From Chthonobacter albigriseus (GTDB lineage: Bacteria; Pseudomonadota; Alphaproteobacteria; Rhizobiales; Pleomorphomonadaceae), in NCBI RefSeq assembly GCF_013839445.1, contig NZ_JACDIT010000008.1, forward strand, positions 1-64,000: a DNA stretch of 64,000 bases, written 5' to 3'. Made by a program: the position numbers and the translations under genes. Below the pieces are notes generated by a model. The model was not told where the DNA came from. It saw only the letters and a list, made by a program, of their open reading frames with translations, and searched no databases. Of the stretch, positions 42,361 through 51,673 are shown piece after piece; position 1 is the first letter of the stretch; each line of letters starts with the position of its first letter.

Positions 42361-42393
42361 CCGGGCCGAGTGGCAAACCGCCTCTCGGCCCGG
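42361..42393 (+). other. Intercistronic hairpin between pstS and pstC
   Basis: A perfect 10-bp stem (CCGGGCCGAG with complement, 42361-42370 and 42384-42393) and 13-nt loop without a T-run. It probably protects the pstS message 3' end or partly terminates, giving more binding protein than permease. Confidence 0.6.
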
Positions 42394-42424
42394 ATACCGG
42401 ACCGGCGGCCGCTCCATCCTGCGG

Positions 42425-43846
42425 GTGCCGGTCCGATTCACGATACTGCCGAAAATGGGGGCGATCTTGGTCGGTTATGCGCTTCTGCTCGTGGCGGCTC
42501 TCTCGGCTATCGCCTACGTTCTCGGTCGAACCACCGGTGCACGGCTGAAGCCGGCGGCCGGTGAGAAGATCCATTCGCTGCCGGGCTACCATGGCGCCTT
42601 CGTCGCCGTCTGGGTCGGCATACCCGCGCTGATCCTGGTGATCCTCTGGGCCGGCCTCCAAGGGCCTGTGATCGACCGGATGATCACCGCCAGCCTGCCC
42701 GCCGAGCTCTCTTCCGGCAAGTCCGGCGCGGAAGTCGCGCTGCTGGTCTCGGAAGTGAAGAACGTCGCGGCCGGCCGCATGTTCTCGGAGCCGAACCCGG
42801 CCATCGTTGCCGCGGCCGAGCGTCTCAATGCCTGGGAGAGCATCGCCGGCTGGGCGCTTCTGGTCATCGTCGTGGCGATCGCGCTCGGTTCGATCTCGAT
42901 CACGCGCTCCAAGCTGTCACCCAGGTTCCGCGCCCGCAACGACGTGGAGAAGACCATCTCCGGGCTGATGATCGCCTGCTCGGTGGTGGCGATCCTGACC
43001 ACGCTCGGAATCGTGGTTTCGCTGGTCTATGAGGCGTCGGCCTTCTTCGCGATGGTGCCGTTCCACGAGTTCCTGTTCGGGCTCAAGTGGGAGCCGCAGA
43101 TCGCTCTGCGCGCCGACCAGGTGGCCGGCCAAGGTGCGTTCGGCGCCGTGCCGGTGTTCGTCGGCACCCTGCTGATCTCCGCCATCGCCCTTGTCGTGTC
43201 GGTTCCGGTCGGCGTGTTCACCGCCATGTACCTCGTCGAATACGCCGACGAGCGCGTGCGTGCGGTGGTCAAACCGATCCTGGAGATCCTGGCCGGCATC
43301 CCGACGGTGGTTTTCGGCTTCTTCGCGATCCTGGTGGTCGCCCCGGCGGTGCGAGAGTTCTCCATGACGCTGGGCCTCGCGGCCTCTCCGAACAGCGCCC
43401 TCGCGGCGGGTCTCGTGATGGGCATCATGATCATCCCGTTCGTTTCTTCGCTGTCCGACGACGCACTCAAGGCGGTGCCGCGCTCGATGCGGGACGGCTC
43501 GCTGGCGCTCGGCGCTACGCCGGCCGAAACGGTCGTCAAGGTTCTCTTGCCGGCGGCCCTTCCCGGCATCATGGGCGGCATCCTGCTCGCCGCCAGCCGC
43601 GCCATCGGCGAGACGATGATCGTGGCGATGGCCGCCGGCCTGATCGCGACCATGACCATCAATCCGCTGGACAGCGTCACCACGGTGACCGTCCAGATCG
43701 TCACGCTGCTCACCGGCGACAGCGAGTTCGACAGCCCGAAGACGCTCGCCGCCTTCGCGCTCGGGCTCGTGCTCTTCGTGGTCACGCTCACGCTCAACAT
43801 CATCGCGCTGCGCATCGTTCGCCACTTCCGCGAACAATACGAGTGA
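42425..43846 (+). CDS. pstC: Phosphate ABC transporter permease PstC
   Basis: A 473-residue membrane permease, longer than the ~320-residue E. coli PstC because of an extra N-terminal part (two helices and a loop, about 1-160) seen in alphaproteobacteria. The permease core starts near residue 230 with VPVFVGTLLISAIALVVSVPVG; the EAA-type loop is SLALGATPAETVVKVLLPAALPGI. Start uncertain: GTG 42425 or ATG 42455, where the first helix begins (MGAILVGYALLL); neither has a strong ribosome-binding site. Confidence 0.93.
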   Translation: MPVRFTILPKMGAILVGYALLLVAALSAIAYVLGRTTGARLKPAAGEKIHSLPGYHGAFVAVWVGIPALILVILWAGLQGPVIDRMITASLPAELSSGKSGAEVALLVSEVKNVAAGRMFSEPNPAIVAAAERLNAWESIAGWALLVIVVAIALGSISITRSKLSPRFRARNDVEKTISGLMIACSVVAILTTLGIVVSLVYEASAFFAMVPFHEFLFGLKWEPQIALRADQVAGQGAFGAVPVFVGTLLISAIALVVSVPVGVFTAMYLVEYADERVRAVVKPILEILAGIPTVVFGFFAILVVAPAVREFSMTLGLAASPNSALAAGLVMGIMIIPFVSSLSDDALKAVPRSMRDGSLALGATPAETVVKVLLPAALPGIMGGILLAASRAIGETMIVAMAAGLIATMTINPLDSVTTVTVQIVTLLTGDSEFDSPKTLAAFALGLVLFVVTLTLNIIALRIVRHFREQYE

Positions 43847-43869
43847 CGGATCGGCACCCGGGGTCTTCC

Positions 43870-45156
43870 ATGACGGACATCCAGATCACAAGCCCGGTCG
43901 ACTGGGCGTCGGAAAGCGCCAACGCACGGCGGAAGAAGCGGCACGCCGCCGACAGGCGGCTGCAGTTCTACGGCATCGCGGCGATCTCGCTGGCGATCGG
44001 CCTGCTTCTCCTGCTGTTCGCGTCGCTGATCGTCAGCGGCTACACCGCCTTCGTCCAGACGCATGTGCGGATGGAGTTTCCGATCAGCGAAAAATACGTC
44101 AAGGCGGATGCGCCGGCGGATGGAAACTACCGCGCCGTCGTCAAGGACGCGCTCGCCGCGCTCTACCCGGACGTCACAAGTCCGGCCGACCAGCGGCTGC
44201 TCGGGCAGATCCTGACCAACAACACGCAGTTCTTTGTCCGCGATGCCGTCGTTGCCGATCCCACGCTGATCGGACGTACGCTGACCCTCGACATCCCGGC
44301 CTCCGATCCCTTCGACCAGCTCGCCAAGGGCGTCATCGATCGTACGCTGCCGGAAGACCAGCGGCGCGTGACCGACAAGCAGATCGCCTGGTTCGACGTG
44401 CTGGAGGAGCAGGGCCGGATCTCCACGCCGTTCAACACCGGGCTGCTCACCAACTCCAACAGCCGCTTCCCCGAGCTCGCGGGCCTCTCCGGCGCGATCG
44501 TCGGGTCGGCGCTGACGCTGCTGGTCACCTTCGTGCTCAGCTTCCCGATCGGGATCGCGGCGGCGATCTATCTGGAAGAATTCGCGCCGAAGAACCGCTG
44601 GACCGACCTGATCGAGGTCAACATCAACAACCTCGCGGCGGTGCCCTCCATCGTGTTCGGCCTGCTCGGCCTTGCGGTGTTCCTCAACGTGATGGGCCTG
44701 CCGCGATCGGCGCCGCTGGTCGGCGGCATGGTGCTCGCCCTGATGACGCTGCCGACGATGATCATCGTGACGCGCGCAGCGTTGCGGGCGGTGCCGCCGT
44801 CGATCCGCGAGGCGGGGCTCGGCATGGGTGCCTCCAAGCACCAGGTGATCATGCACCATGTGTTGCCGCTGGCGATGCCCGGCATCCTGACGGGAACGAT
44901 CATCGGCATGGCCCACGCTCTCGGCGAGACAGCGCCGCTGCTCCTGATCGGCATGAACGCCTTCATCACCAGCGATCCAGGCGGCATCACCGACGCGGCC
45001 ACCGCACTGCCGACGCAGATCTTCATCTGGGCCGACAGCCCCGAGCGCGGCTTCGTCGCCCGTACGGCCGCCGGCATCCTCGTCCTCCTCGGCTTCCTGG
45101 TGATCATGAACGGCATCGCCGTCTATCTGCGCCAGCGCCTGGAACGGACCTGGTGA
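43870..45156 (+). CDS. pstA: Phosphate ABC transporter permease PstA
   Basis: A 428-residue permease, partner of PstC. Start at 43870 ([16 protein letters not shown]). A first helix (about 33-58) is followed by a periplasmic loop of about 140 residues not found in E. coli PstA, then the permease core ([32 protein letters not shown]) and the EAA loop [27 protein letters not shown]. This long form pairs with the long PstC upstream. It lies 23 bp after pstC. Confidence 0.94.
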   Translation: MTDIQITSPVDWASESANARRKKRHAADRRLQFYGIAAISLAIGLLLLLFASLIVSGYTAFVQTHVRMEFPISEKYVKADAPADGNYRAVVKDALAALYPDVTSPADQRLLGQILTNNTQFFVRDAVVADPTLIGRTLTLDIPASDPFDQLAKGVIDRTLPEDQRRVTDKQIAWFDVLEEQGRISTPFNTGLLTNSNSRFPELAGLSGAIVGSALTLLVTFVLSFPIGIAAAIYLEEFAPKNRWTDLIEVNINNLAAVPSIVFGLLGLAVFLNVMGLPRSAPLVGGMVLALMTLPTMIIVTRAALRAVPPSIREAGLGMGASKHQVIMHHVLPLAMPGILTGTIIGMAHALGETAPLLLIGMNAFITSDPGGITDAATALPTQIFIWADSPERGFVARTAAGILVLLGFLVIMNGIAVYLRQRLERTW

Positions 45157-45193
45157 TCCGCCCCCTCGCCACCTTCATCCGTACGAGGTCAGC

Positions 45194-46024
45194 ATGACCG
45201 TTGCAGCCGACATCAAGACCGACACGTCCGCCTTCGCCACCATCCGGACACCCGATCTCCAGCCGCGGCCGGTCAAGGTCAAGGCGACTGGCGTCAAGGT
45301 CTTCTACGGCGCCAAGCAGGCGCTGCACGGCGTGACCATCGACATCCCCGACCGCACGGTGACGGCGTTCATCGGGCCGTCCGGCTGCGGCAAGTCGACG
45401 TTCCTGCGCTGCTTCAACCGGATGAACGACACCATCGTCGGTGCCCGGGTGGAAGGCGAGATCCTGCTCGACAACCGCAACATCTATGCGCCCGACCTTG
45501 ACGTGGTCGAGCTCCGCGCCCGGGTGGGCATGGTGTTCCAGAAGCCCAATCCGTTTCCGAAGTCGATCTTCGAGAACGTCGCCTACGGCCCGCGCATCCA
45601 CGGCCTCGCCCGCACCAAGGCCGAGCTGGAGGAGGTGGTGGTGACCTCGCTGCAGAAGGCGTCGCTGTTCAACGAGGTGAAGGACCGGCTGCAGGAACCC
45701 GGCACCGGGCTTTCCGGCGGCCAGCAGCAGCGCCTCTGCATCGCCCGCGCCATCGCCGTCTCGCCGGATGTGATCCTGATGGACGAGCCGTGCTCGGCCC
45801 TCGATCCGATCGCCACGGCCAAGGTCGAGGAGCTGATCGACGAGCTCCGGGCCAACTATACGATCGTGATCGTCACCCATTCCATGCAGCAGGCCGCCCG
45901 CGTGTCGCAGCGGACGGCCTTCTTCCACCTCGGCCATCTGGTCGAAGAGGGCCCGACGAACATGATCTTCACCAAGCCGATCGAGCAACGGACGCAGGAC
46001 TACATCACCGGCCGCTTCGGCTGA
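45194..46024 (+). CDS. pstB: Phosphate ABC transporter ATP-binding protein
   Basis: A 276-residue ATPase. Walker [15 protein letters not shown], the PstB-typical CFNRMND, signature [16 protein letters not shown], Walker [13 protein letters not shown] and the switch His in [12 protein letters not shown] are intact. N-terminal 25 residues are a variable extension. Energises phosphate uptake through PstC-PstA and, with PhoU, relays phosphate status to PhoR. Confidence 0.98.
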   Translation: MTVAADIKTDTSAFATIRTPDLQPRPVKVKATGVKVFYGAKQALHGVTIDIPDRTVTAFIGPSGCGKSTFLRCFNRMNDTIVGARVEGEILLDNRNIYAPDLDVVELRARVGMVFQKPNPFPKSIFENVAYGPRIHGLARTKAELEEVVVTSLQKASLFNEVKDRLQEPGTGLSGGQQQRLCIARAIAVSPDVILMDEPCSALDPIATAKVEELIDELRANYTIVIVTHSMQQAARVSQRTAFFHLGHLVEEGPTNMIFTKPIEQRTQDYITGRFG

Positions 46025-46052
46025 CGTGAGGACGGCAGACCCGGAGAGACCC

Positions 46053-46763
46053 ATGGAACATACCGTCACCGCCTACGAGCAGGAACTGCGCGGCCTCGCC
46101 GGCCGGATCGCCGAGATGGGCGGGCTCGCCGAGCATCTGGTGGCCGACGCCATAGTGGCGCTGACGCGGCTCGACGCCTCGCTCGCCCAGCGGATCATCG
46201 CCGACGACCTCCGACTCGACGCCCTGCAGCGCGAGACGGAGGAGCGGGCCATCCTGATCATCGCCCGCCGCCAGCCGATGGCGTCGGACCTGCGCGAGAT
46301 CGTCGCCGCGCTGCGCATCTCCAACGACCTGGAGCGGGTGGGCGACCTTGCCAAGAACATCGCCAAGCGGGTGACCGCGATCAACAATGCCGTCATCCAG
46401 AAGCGGCTCCTCGTTGGAGTCGAGCATCTGGCGGAGATCGCGCTGCAGCAGCTGAAGGACGTGCTGGACGCCTACACGAACCGGGACGACAACGCGGCCC
46501 GGGTGGTGCGGACCAGGGACGAGGAGATCGACGCGCTCTACACGTCGCTGTTCCGCGAACTCCTCACCTACATGATGGAGGATCCGCGGACGATCTCGCA
46601 GTGCGCCCACCTGCTGTTCTGCGCCAAGAACATCGAGCGCATCGGCGACCACGCCACCAACATCGCCGAGACGGTCCACTACTCGGTCACGGGCACAGCC
46701 TTCGAGGACGAGCGCCCCAAGTCCGACAACAGCAGCCTGGAAAGCGTCGAAAGCGAGACCTGA
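46053..46763 (+). CDS. phoU: Phosphate signalling protein PhoU
   Basis: A 236-residue PhoU. The start at 46053 (MEHTVTAYEQEL) has GGAGAG upstream. Two symmetrical three-helix bundles each carry the metal-binding pattern: DLREIVAALRISNDLERVGDLAKNIAKR and CAHLLFCAKNIERIGDHATNIAE. It restrains PhoR kinase activity when phosphate is plentiful. Located in the standard place between pstB and phoB. Confidence 0.97.
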   Translation: MEHTVTAYEQELRGLAGRIAEMGGLAEHLVADAIVALTRLDASLAQRIIADDLRLDALQRETEERAILIIARRQPMASDLREIVAALRISNDLERVGDLAKNIAKRVTAINNAVIQKRLLVGVEHLAEIALQQLKDVLDAYTNRDDNAARVVRTRDEEIDALYTSLFRELLTYMMEDPRTISQCAHLLFCAKNIERIGDHATNIAETVHYSVTGTAFEDERPKSDNSSLESVESET

Positions 46764-46824
46764 CCGGTCGCGAGGTGGTCATCAAGCCGCACCCGCGCCG
46801 TACTTCCCTGGAGATGGTCGGCAA

Positions 46825-47520
46825 ATGCCCAAGGTGATGATCGTGGAGGACGAGGAGCCGGTCAGCCTGCTCCTTCGCTACAACCTGGAAGCGGAAGGTT
46901 TCGAGGTGGAGCAGGTGTTTCGCGGAGACGACGCGGAACTCCGGCTGCGTGAGATCACGCCGGACCTTCTGCTGCTGGACTGGATGCTGCCGGGCCTGTC
47001 AGGGATCGAGCTTTGCCGGCGCCTGCGCAGCCGGGCGGAGACCGAGCGGATGCCGATCATCATGCTCACGGCGCGTGGCGAGGAATCGGAGCGCGTGCGC
47101 GGGCTGGCGACGGGCGCCGACGACTACGTGGTGAAGCCGTTCTCGGTTCCCGAGCTGATCGCCCGGATCAAGGCGATCCTGCGCCGGGCCAAGCCGGAGG
47201 CGGTGTCGACGCTGCTGACCGCCGGGGACATCGAACTGGACCGCGAAACGCACCGGGTTCGCCGGACGGGACGCGAGGTGCATCTCGGACCGACGGAATT
47301 CCGTCTGCTGGAATACCTCATGCAGTCGCCCGGACGGGTGTTTTCGCGCGAGCAGCTGCTCGACGGCGTCTGGGGCCGGGACGTCTACGTGGACGAGCGC
47401 ACGGTCGACGTCCATGTCGGACGGCTTCGCAAGTCGATCAACCGCGGCAACTCGAAGGACCCGATCCGCACCGTCCGCGGCGCCGGCTATTCCTTCGACG
47501 ACCAGTTCGCTCGCAGCTGA
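46825..47520 (+). CDS. phoB: Phosphate-regulon response regulator PhoB
   Basis: A 231-residue OmpR/PhoB-type regulator. Receiver: acidic pair in IVEDEEP, Asp52 in LLLLDWMLPG, Thr in IIMLTARG and Lys in YVVKPF. The winged-helix C-terminus begins about residue 130 (RETHRVRRTGREVHLGPTEFRLLEYLM), with the recognition segment RTVDVHVGRLRKSIN and the end GAGYSF. It would bind the PHO box at 41178. Confidence 0.97.
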   Translation: MPKVMIVEDEEPVSLLLRYNLEAEGFEVEQVFRGDDAELRLREITPDLLLLDWMLPGLSGIELCRRLRSRAETERMPIIMLTARGEESERVRGLATGADDYVVKPFSVPELIARIKAILRRAKPEAVSTLLTAGDIELDRETHRVRRTGREVHLGPTEFRLLEYLMQSPGRVFSREQLLDGVWGRDVYVDERTVDVHVGRLRKSINRGNSKDPIRTVRGAGYSFDDQFARS

Positions 47521-47586
47521 GGCGTGCAAAGCGGCAGTCCTTTCCCGCCTCATTGATTCCGCTCAAGGACGACGGCGGCGGCCCGG

Positions 47587-47608
47587 TGCAGTGTTCCCGC
47601 GCACTGCA
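47587..47608 (+). promoter_or_regulatory. Perfect inverted repeat upstream of the alcohol dehydrogenase gene
   Basis: TGCAGTG-N8-CACTGCA, ending 20 bp before the start codon. The place and symmetry suit a dimeric repressor operator or an mRNA hairpin near the ribosome-binding site. No regulator for it is identified. Confidence 0.4.
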
Positions 47609-47628
47609 ATTCAACGGGAGACCGCATC

Positions 47629-48654
47629 ATGTCCGGAACCATGAAAGCCGCCGTCGTCCGCGCCTTCGGGCAGCCTCTCACGATCGAGGAGGTGGCGATC
47701 CCCGAGCCGGGCTATGGCGAAGTGCTGGTCAAAGTGGTGGCGAGCGGGGTCTGCCACACCGACCTGCATGCCGCCGACGGCGACTGGCCGGTCAAGCCGA
47801 AGCTGCCCTTCATCCCTGGCCACGAGGGCGTCGGCTATGTCGCGGCGGTTGGTCCGGGCGTCAAGCACCTGAAGGAAGGCGATCCGGTGGGCGTGCCCTG
47901 GCTGCACGACGCCTGCGGATGCTGCGAGCACTGCACCACCGGCTGGGAGACGCTCTGCGAGGGCCAGCACAACACGGGCTACGGCGTCGATGGCGGCTAT
48001 GCCGAGTACGTGCTCGCCGCGGCGGACTATGTGGGCCGGCTGCCGGACAATCCGGACTTCGTCGCCATGGCGCCGATCCTCTGCGCGGGGGTGACCACCT
48101 ACAAGGGCCTGAAGGAGACCGAGGCGAGGCCGGGCGAATGGGTCGTCATCTCCGGGATCGGCGGTCTGGGGCACGTGGCCGTGCAGTATGCGAAGGCCAT
48201 GGGCCTACACGTCGCGGCCGTCGACGTCGCCGACGACAAGCTGGACCTCGCCCGGCGGCTCGGCGCGGACGTCACCATCAACGCCAAGACAGAAGATGTC
48301 GGCAAGGCGATCGACAAGGCCACCCACGGCGGCGCGCATGGCGTGCTGGTGACGGCAGTGTCGCGGGCGGCCTTCGCCGACGCGCTGAAGATGGTGCGGC
48401 GGCGCGGAACGATCAGTCTGGTCGGCCTGCCGCCCGGGGATTTCCCGACGCCGATCTTCGACGTGGTGCTGAAGCGCGTCACCATCCGCGGCTCGATCGT
48501 CGGTACCCGGCGCGACCTGGCGGAAGCGATCGAGTTCGCGGCCGAAGGCAAGGTGAAGGCGACGACCCATACCGAGCCGCTGGAGGCGATCAACGGCATC
48601 TTCGAGCGCCTGAAGAAGGGCGAGGTGGAAGGCCGGACGGTGCTGACGCTCTGA
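47629..48654 (+). CDS. adhP: Zinc-dependent alcohol dehydrogenase (AdhP type)
   Basis: A 341-residue medium-chain dehydrogenase. Catalytic zinc ligands lie in [17 protein letters not shown] and PGHEGVG; the four structural-zinc cysteines in [17 protein letters not shown] are present. The NAD loop is [17 protein letters not shown]. It matches bacterial propanol-preferring ADH, oxidising primary alcohols or reducing aldehydes. Two start choices four residues apart (MSGTM); GGGAG precedes the first. It is not obviously part of the Pho block. Confidence 0.94.
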   Translation: MSGTMKAAVVRAFGQPLTIEEVAIPEPGYGEVLVKVVASGVCHTDLHAADGDWPVKPKLPFIPGHEGVGYVAAVGPGVKHLKEGDPVGVPWLHDACGCCEHCTTGWETLCEGQHNTGYGVDGGYAEYVLAAADYVGRLPDNPDFVAMAPILCAGVTTYKGLKETEARPGEWVVISGIGGLGHVAVQYAKAMGLHVAAVDVADDKLDLARRLGADVTINAKTEDVGKAIDKATHGGAHGVLVTAVSRAAFADALKMVRRRGTISLVGLPPGDFPTPIFDVVLKRVTIRGSIVGTRRDLAEAIEFAAEGKVKATTHTEPLEAINGIFERLKKGEVEGRTVLTL

Positions 48655-48680
48655 TCGACGCACGCCCGGGCCGCCAGTGC

Positions 48681-48719
48681 GAAGCAGGGGCGCTTCCTCG
48701 CCGGGAGCGCCCCTGCTTC
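48681..48719. terminator. Strong hairpin between convergent adhP and SDR genes
   Basis: A perfect 14-bp stem (GAAGCAGGGGCGCT with complement, 48681-48694 and 48706-48719) centred between two converging genes. It lacks a long T-run, but the position suggests it ends transcription both ways. Confidence 0.65.
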
Positions 48720-48738
48720 GTTCGGCCCGCGGGTCCGC

Positions 48739-49500
48739 TCAGAACTGGACGCCGCGGGTGAGCGCGCCGTCGACCACAAGGTTGGTGCCGGTGATGAAGC
48801 TTGCGGCCGGGCTCGCCAGGAACGCCACCGCGTTGGCCATCTCCTGCGGCGTGCCCATCCTCCCGGTCGGGTTGAGGTCGAGCGCCGTCTTGTAGAGCTC
48901 CGGATTGCCGGTCTGGATCGCCTGCCAGACGCCGCCTTCGAAATAGGTGTTGCCCGGGGAGACCACGTTGGCGCGGATGCCCTTGCCCGCGAGCTGGTAG
49001 GAGAGGCCCTTGGTGTAGTGGATGATCGCGGCCTTGAAGGTGCCGTAGGGGCCGGCGGCGAAATCCACCTCGCGGCCGGATACGCTGGAGATGGTGACGA
49101 TCGCCGGAGCCTTGCTCTTTTCCAGGAAGGGCATCGCCGCATCGACGAGGCGGACCGTGCCCATCATGTCGGTCTCGAACTCCTTCTGCCAGCTGGCCTC
49201 GTCCTGGCCGATGGCGAGCGCGCTGACGTTCGCAACGGCGATGTCGAGACCGCCGAACCCCGCCGCGGCGGCGGCGACCCAGGCCTTCAGCGCCGGACCG
49301 TCGGACACGTCGACGGCGGCGCCGGTGGCCTTGACGCCATAGCCGGCGAGCACCGCCACCGTGGCTTCGACCTCGGCGGCGTTGCGGGCGCAGATGGCGA
49401 CGTTGGTGCCCTCCTTGGCCAGCGTCTCGGCGATGGCGCGGCCGATCCCCTTGGTGCCGCCGGTGACCACGGCCGACAAACCCTTCAAGCCCAGATCCAT
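48739..49500 (-). CDS. SDR-family oxidoreductase
   Basis: A 253-residue classical short-chain dehydrogenase. Cofactor motif VTGGTKGIGRAIAE, the strand-4 motif normally NNAG reads VANVSAL, the catalytic Ser is in TISSVSG and the YxxxK is in GPYGTFKAAI. The C-terminus (FITGTNLVVDGALTRGVQF) is typical of 3-oxoacyl-ACP reductase-like members. The arginine in ICARNAAEV suggests NADP(H). Substrate unknown. It is read divergently from the amiC operon, and two palindromes lie just upstream of its start. Confidence 0.9.
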   Translation of the reverse strand: MDLGLKGLSAVVTGGTKGIGRAIAETLAKEGTNVAICARNAAEVEATVAVLAGYGVKATGAAVDVSDGPALKAWVAAAAAGFGGLDIAVANVSALAIGQDEASWQKEFETDMMGTVRLVDAAMPFLEKSKAPAIVTISSVSGREVDFAAGPYGTFKAAIIHYTKGLSYQLAGKGIRANVVSPGNTYFEGGVWQAIQTGNPELYKTALDLNPTGRMGTPQEMANAVAFLASPAASFITGTNLVVDGALTRGVQF

Positions 49501-49533
49501 ACTCGCCCTCCTGTGCGCATATCCGCCGCGGCA

Positions 49534-49570
49534 CGCCGCATGCGGCGCCGCGAAGCGCGATCGCGCTTCG
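49534..49570. promoter_or_regulatory. Two adjacent perfect palindromes upstream of the SDR gene
   Basis: CGCCGCATGCGGCG (49534-49547, 14 bp) and CGAAGCGCGATCGCGCTTCG (49551-49570, 20 bp) are both perfect and only 3 bp apart. They lie in the 330-bp divergent gap between the SDR gene and amiC, 34-70 bp upstream of the SDR start. They may be operators for either gene, or hairpins. Confidence 0.5.
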
Positions 49571-49783
49571 ATCGATTGGAATTGCCAGGGATTTCGCCGG
49601 CACGACGGTGGGCCGGCAGGTCAGGAGTTTACCGGACAGGTTGGTTTTCGCAAGCGTCCGGCAAAACGCGCAAAGGATTTGCGGGAGTGCTTGACAAGCG
49701 GCTGGTTTCGCGAGAGCCTATTCCTTGAGCGCGGGGCAATGCTGCCTAGATTTGCGCCAAATACCAACACATTCGATCGATTC
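49571..49783. other. SDR-amiC intergenic region, central part
   Basis: No gene. TTGACA at 49691-49696 is an excellent -35 box, but the nearest fair -10 (TATTCC, 49719-49724) is 22 bp away, so either the promoter is activator-dependent or the real -10 was missed. I looked for a sigma-54 -24/-12 pair and saw none. Confidence 0.4.
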
Positions 49784-49816
49784 AGGCACCGTCGCCTACG
49801 GCCCGTCACCGGGCCG
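49784..49816 (+). promoter_or_regulatory. Two consecutive hairpins abutting the amiC ribosome-binding site
   Basis: First hairpin AGGC-ACCGTC-GCCT (49784-49797) has a six-base loop with A at position 1 and G at position 4, the pattern described for ANTAR-protein targets. The second (49799-49816) is a perfect 7-bp stem CGGCCCG with loop TCAC, ending at the GGAGG of amiC. As the operon encodes an ANTAR protein, this leader may be its target. Stem 1 is short and the second loop does not fit the ANTAR rule. Confidence 0.4.
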
Positions 49817-49830
49817 GAGGGCCTTTGCGC

Positions 49831-51000
49831 GTGGACGTTCCGATGACCCCTGCCACCTTCCGAATCGGACTGCTGTTCTCCTCCACCGGCCCCTATGCCG
49901 TGGTGGCGCGGTCGATGCTGAACGGTGCGCTGCTGGCGGTGGACGAGTTCAACGCCGCATCGGGCGGTCCGCGGCTTGAAGCTGTGGTGGTCAATCCCGG
50001 CGGCGAGTTGTCGCGCTATTCCGAGCTTTCGGCGGATCTCCTGCAGAGCGGCATCCGACATGTGGTGGGTTGCTACACCTCGTCGAGCCGCAAGGAGGTG
50101 ATCCCGGTTTTCGAGAAGCACGACGCGTTGCTCTGGTATCCCTCGCACTACGAGGGGTTCGAGACCTCGGGCAACGTGGTCTACACGGGCGCCGCGCCCA
50201 ACCAGCACATCCTGCCGCTGATCGAGCACATGACCACGCTCGCGGGCAACCGCGTCTACTGCGTCGGCTCGAACTACATCTGGGCGTGGGAGAACAACCG
50301 GATCATGCGTGAGGCGATCACCGCGCGCGGCGGCCAGGTGGTGGCGGAACGATACCTGCCGGTGGGCGAGACCGATGTGACCAAGAGCGTCGAGGAGATC
50401 CTGGCGCTGCGACCCGATTTCATCTTCAACACGCTGATCGGCAACAGCGCCTACCAGTTCCTGCGGGCGCTGCGGCTGGCCTGCGCGGCGCGCGGCCTGG
50501 ACCAGCCGGCCGTCCTGCCGGTCGCCAGCTGCAGCCTGTCGGAGCCGGAGCTGGAGGAGATCGGCCCGGAGGCGGTCGACGGCCACTTCTCCTCGAGCGT
50601 CTACTTCGCCACGGTGGAGAGCAGCGCCAACCGCCGGTTCCTCGACGCCTACGCCGCCGCCTACCCGAACGGCCCGACCCTGTCGGCGGACGCGGAGGCC
50701 TCCTATGTGGCGGTCGCGATCCTCGGCCGGGCGCTGGAAGCCGCGGGCACCGATGCGATCGAGCCGGTGCGGGCCGTGGTGCCGCAGATCGCGCTCGAAG
50801 CGCCGCAGGGGCCGGTGCGGATCGATCCGGCCACCATGCATGCCTACCTGACGCCGCGGATCGGCCGATCGACCAGGGACGGGCGGTTCGACGTGGTGAT
50901 GGCGGCGTCCGCCCCGATCGCCCCGGATCCCTACCTGGTGCAGTCGACGCCGCGTTTCGCGGTCGCCCCGAAACCCAGCCACCTGAGGCTCGTGCAATGA
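49831..51000 (+). CDS. amiC: AmiC-like amide/urea sensor protein
   Basis: About 389 residues, a periplasmic-binding-protein fold without a signal peptide, so cytoplasmic. GTG 49831 is chosen because GGAGG lies 10 bp before it; TTG 49825 and ATG 49843 are alternatives. The start of the fold (FRIGLLFSSTGPYAVVARSMLNGALLAVDEFN), GCYTSSSRKEVIPVFEKHDALLWYPSHYEGFE and YIWAWENNRIMRE match Pseudomonas AmiC. There AmiC binds amides and releases the antiterminator AmiR. Here the next gene is the AmiR-type partner, overlapping by 4 bp. Confidence 0.85.
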   Translation: MDVPMTPATFRIGLLFSSTGPYAVVARSMLNGALLAVDEFNAASGGPRLEAVVVNPGGELSRYSELSADLLQSGIRHVVGCYTSSSRKEVIPVFEKHDALLWYPSHYEGFETSGNVVYTGAAPNQHILPLIEHMTTLAGNRVYCVGSNYIWAWENNRIMREAITARGGQVVAERYLPVGETDVTKSVEEILALRPDFIFNTLIGNSAYQFLRALRLACAARGLDQPAVLPVASCSLSEPELEEIGPEAVDGHFSSSVYFATVESSANRRFLDAYAAAYPNGPTLSADAEASYVAVAILGRALEAAGTDAIEPVRAVVPQIALEAPQGPVRIDPATMHAYLTPRIGRSTRDGRFDVVMAASAPIAPDPYLVQSTPRFAVAPKPSHLRLVQ

Positions 51001-51656
51001 CCGGACCACGGATCCTGCAGAACTTCAGCGGCGGAACGGTCCACCTGGTGGCCGCCGACCCGCGAGCCGCCGACGCGCTCGCCTCCACGCTCGTCAAGTT
51101 CGGCGTCGACCTCCGCGTCGTGCCGCTCGTGGACGGCAAGGCCGCCCTGGATCTTGCGGCGCTGCGGGAGGACCGCGACGTCCTCGTCGTGGACGGCGAT
51201 CTCGACCTGCCGCTCGATCTCGCCGGCGGCGCCGGCGAAACGTTTCCCGTCGTGCCGGTGATCGGCCTGATCGGCGTAGAGGCGCCGAGCCGGCTCAAGG
51301 CGCTGATGCAGATCGGCGCAACCGCCTTCCTGCGCAAGCCGATCCACGGCGCGGCGGTCTATTCGGCCCTGTTCATGGGCATCAACGGATTTCTTCGCAG
51401 GCGATACCTGGAGACGCGCCTGGAAGATCACGAGCGGCGGCGACGCGGCCGTCGGTTTGTCATCAAGGCCATCGTAAACCTCATGCACCGAGCGGGGATC
51501 GACGACGATCAGGCTTACGCAATCCTGCGACGGGAGAGCATGAGGCGCCGCGTGAGCATCGAAGACTACTGCACGACGCTCCTGCGGGCGGGAACCGGCG
51601 ACGACGCCGGTCCGGAACAGGTTCCGGCCGCCCGACGAAGCGCCCAACACGAATAA
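50997..51656 (+). CDS. amiR: AmiR/NasT-type ANTAR antiterminator
   Basis: A 219-residue protein. Residues 12-130 are a pseudo-receiver (TVHLVAADPRAADAL... VLVVDGDLDLPL) without the standard acidic triad. A helical linker (RRRYLETRLEDHERRRRGRRF) leads to a C-terminal ANTAR RNA-binding three-helix bundle (VIKAIVNLMHRAGIDDDQAYAILRRESMRRRVSIEDYC). Such proteins bind two-hairpin RNA targets and prevent termination. ATGA overlap with amiC implies stoichiometric synthesis and an AmiC-AmiR complex. It is followed 17 bp later by urtA. Confidence 0.88.
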   Translation: MTGPRILQNFSGGTVHLVAADPRAADALASTLVKFGVDLRVVPLVDGKAALDLAALREDRDVLVVDGDLDLPLDLAGGAGETFPVVPVIGLIGVEAPSRLKALMQIGATAFLRKPIHGAAVYSALFMGINGFLRRRYLETRLEDHERRRRGRRFVIKAIVNLMHRAGIDDDQAYAILRRESMRRRVSIEDYCTTLLRAGTGDDAGPEQVPAARRSAQHE

Positions 51657-51673
51657 TCCAGAGGAGTTGTTCC

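Noticed and set aside
49690-49725. Standard sigma-70 promoter for the amiC operon from TTGACA
   Set aside because: The only fair -10 is 22 bp away, too far for an unaided promoter, so I left it as a note in the intergenic entry.
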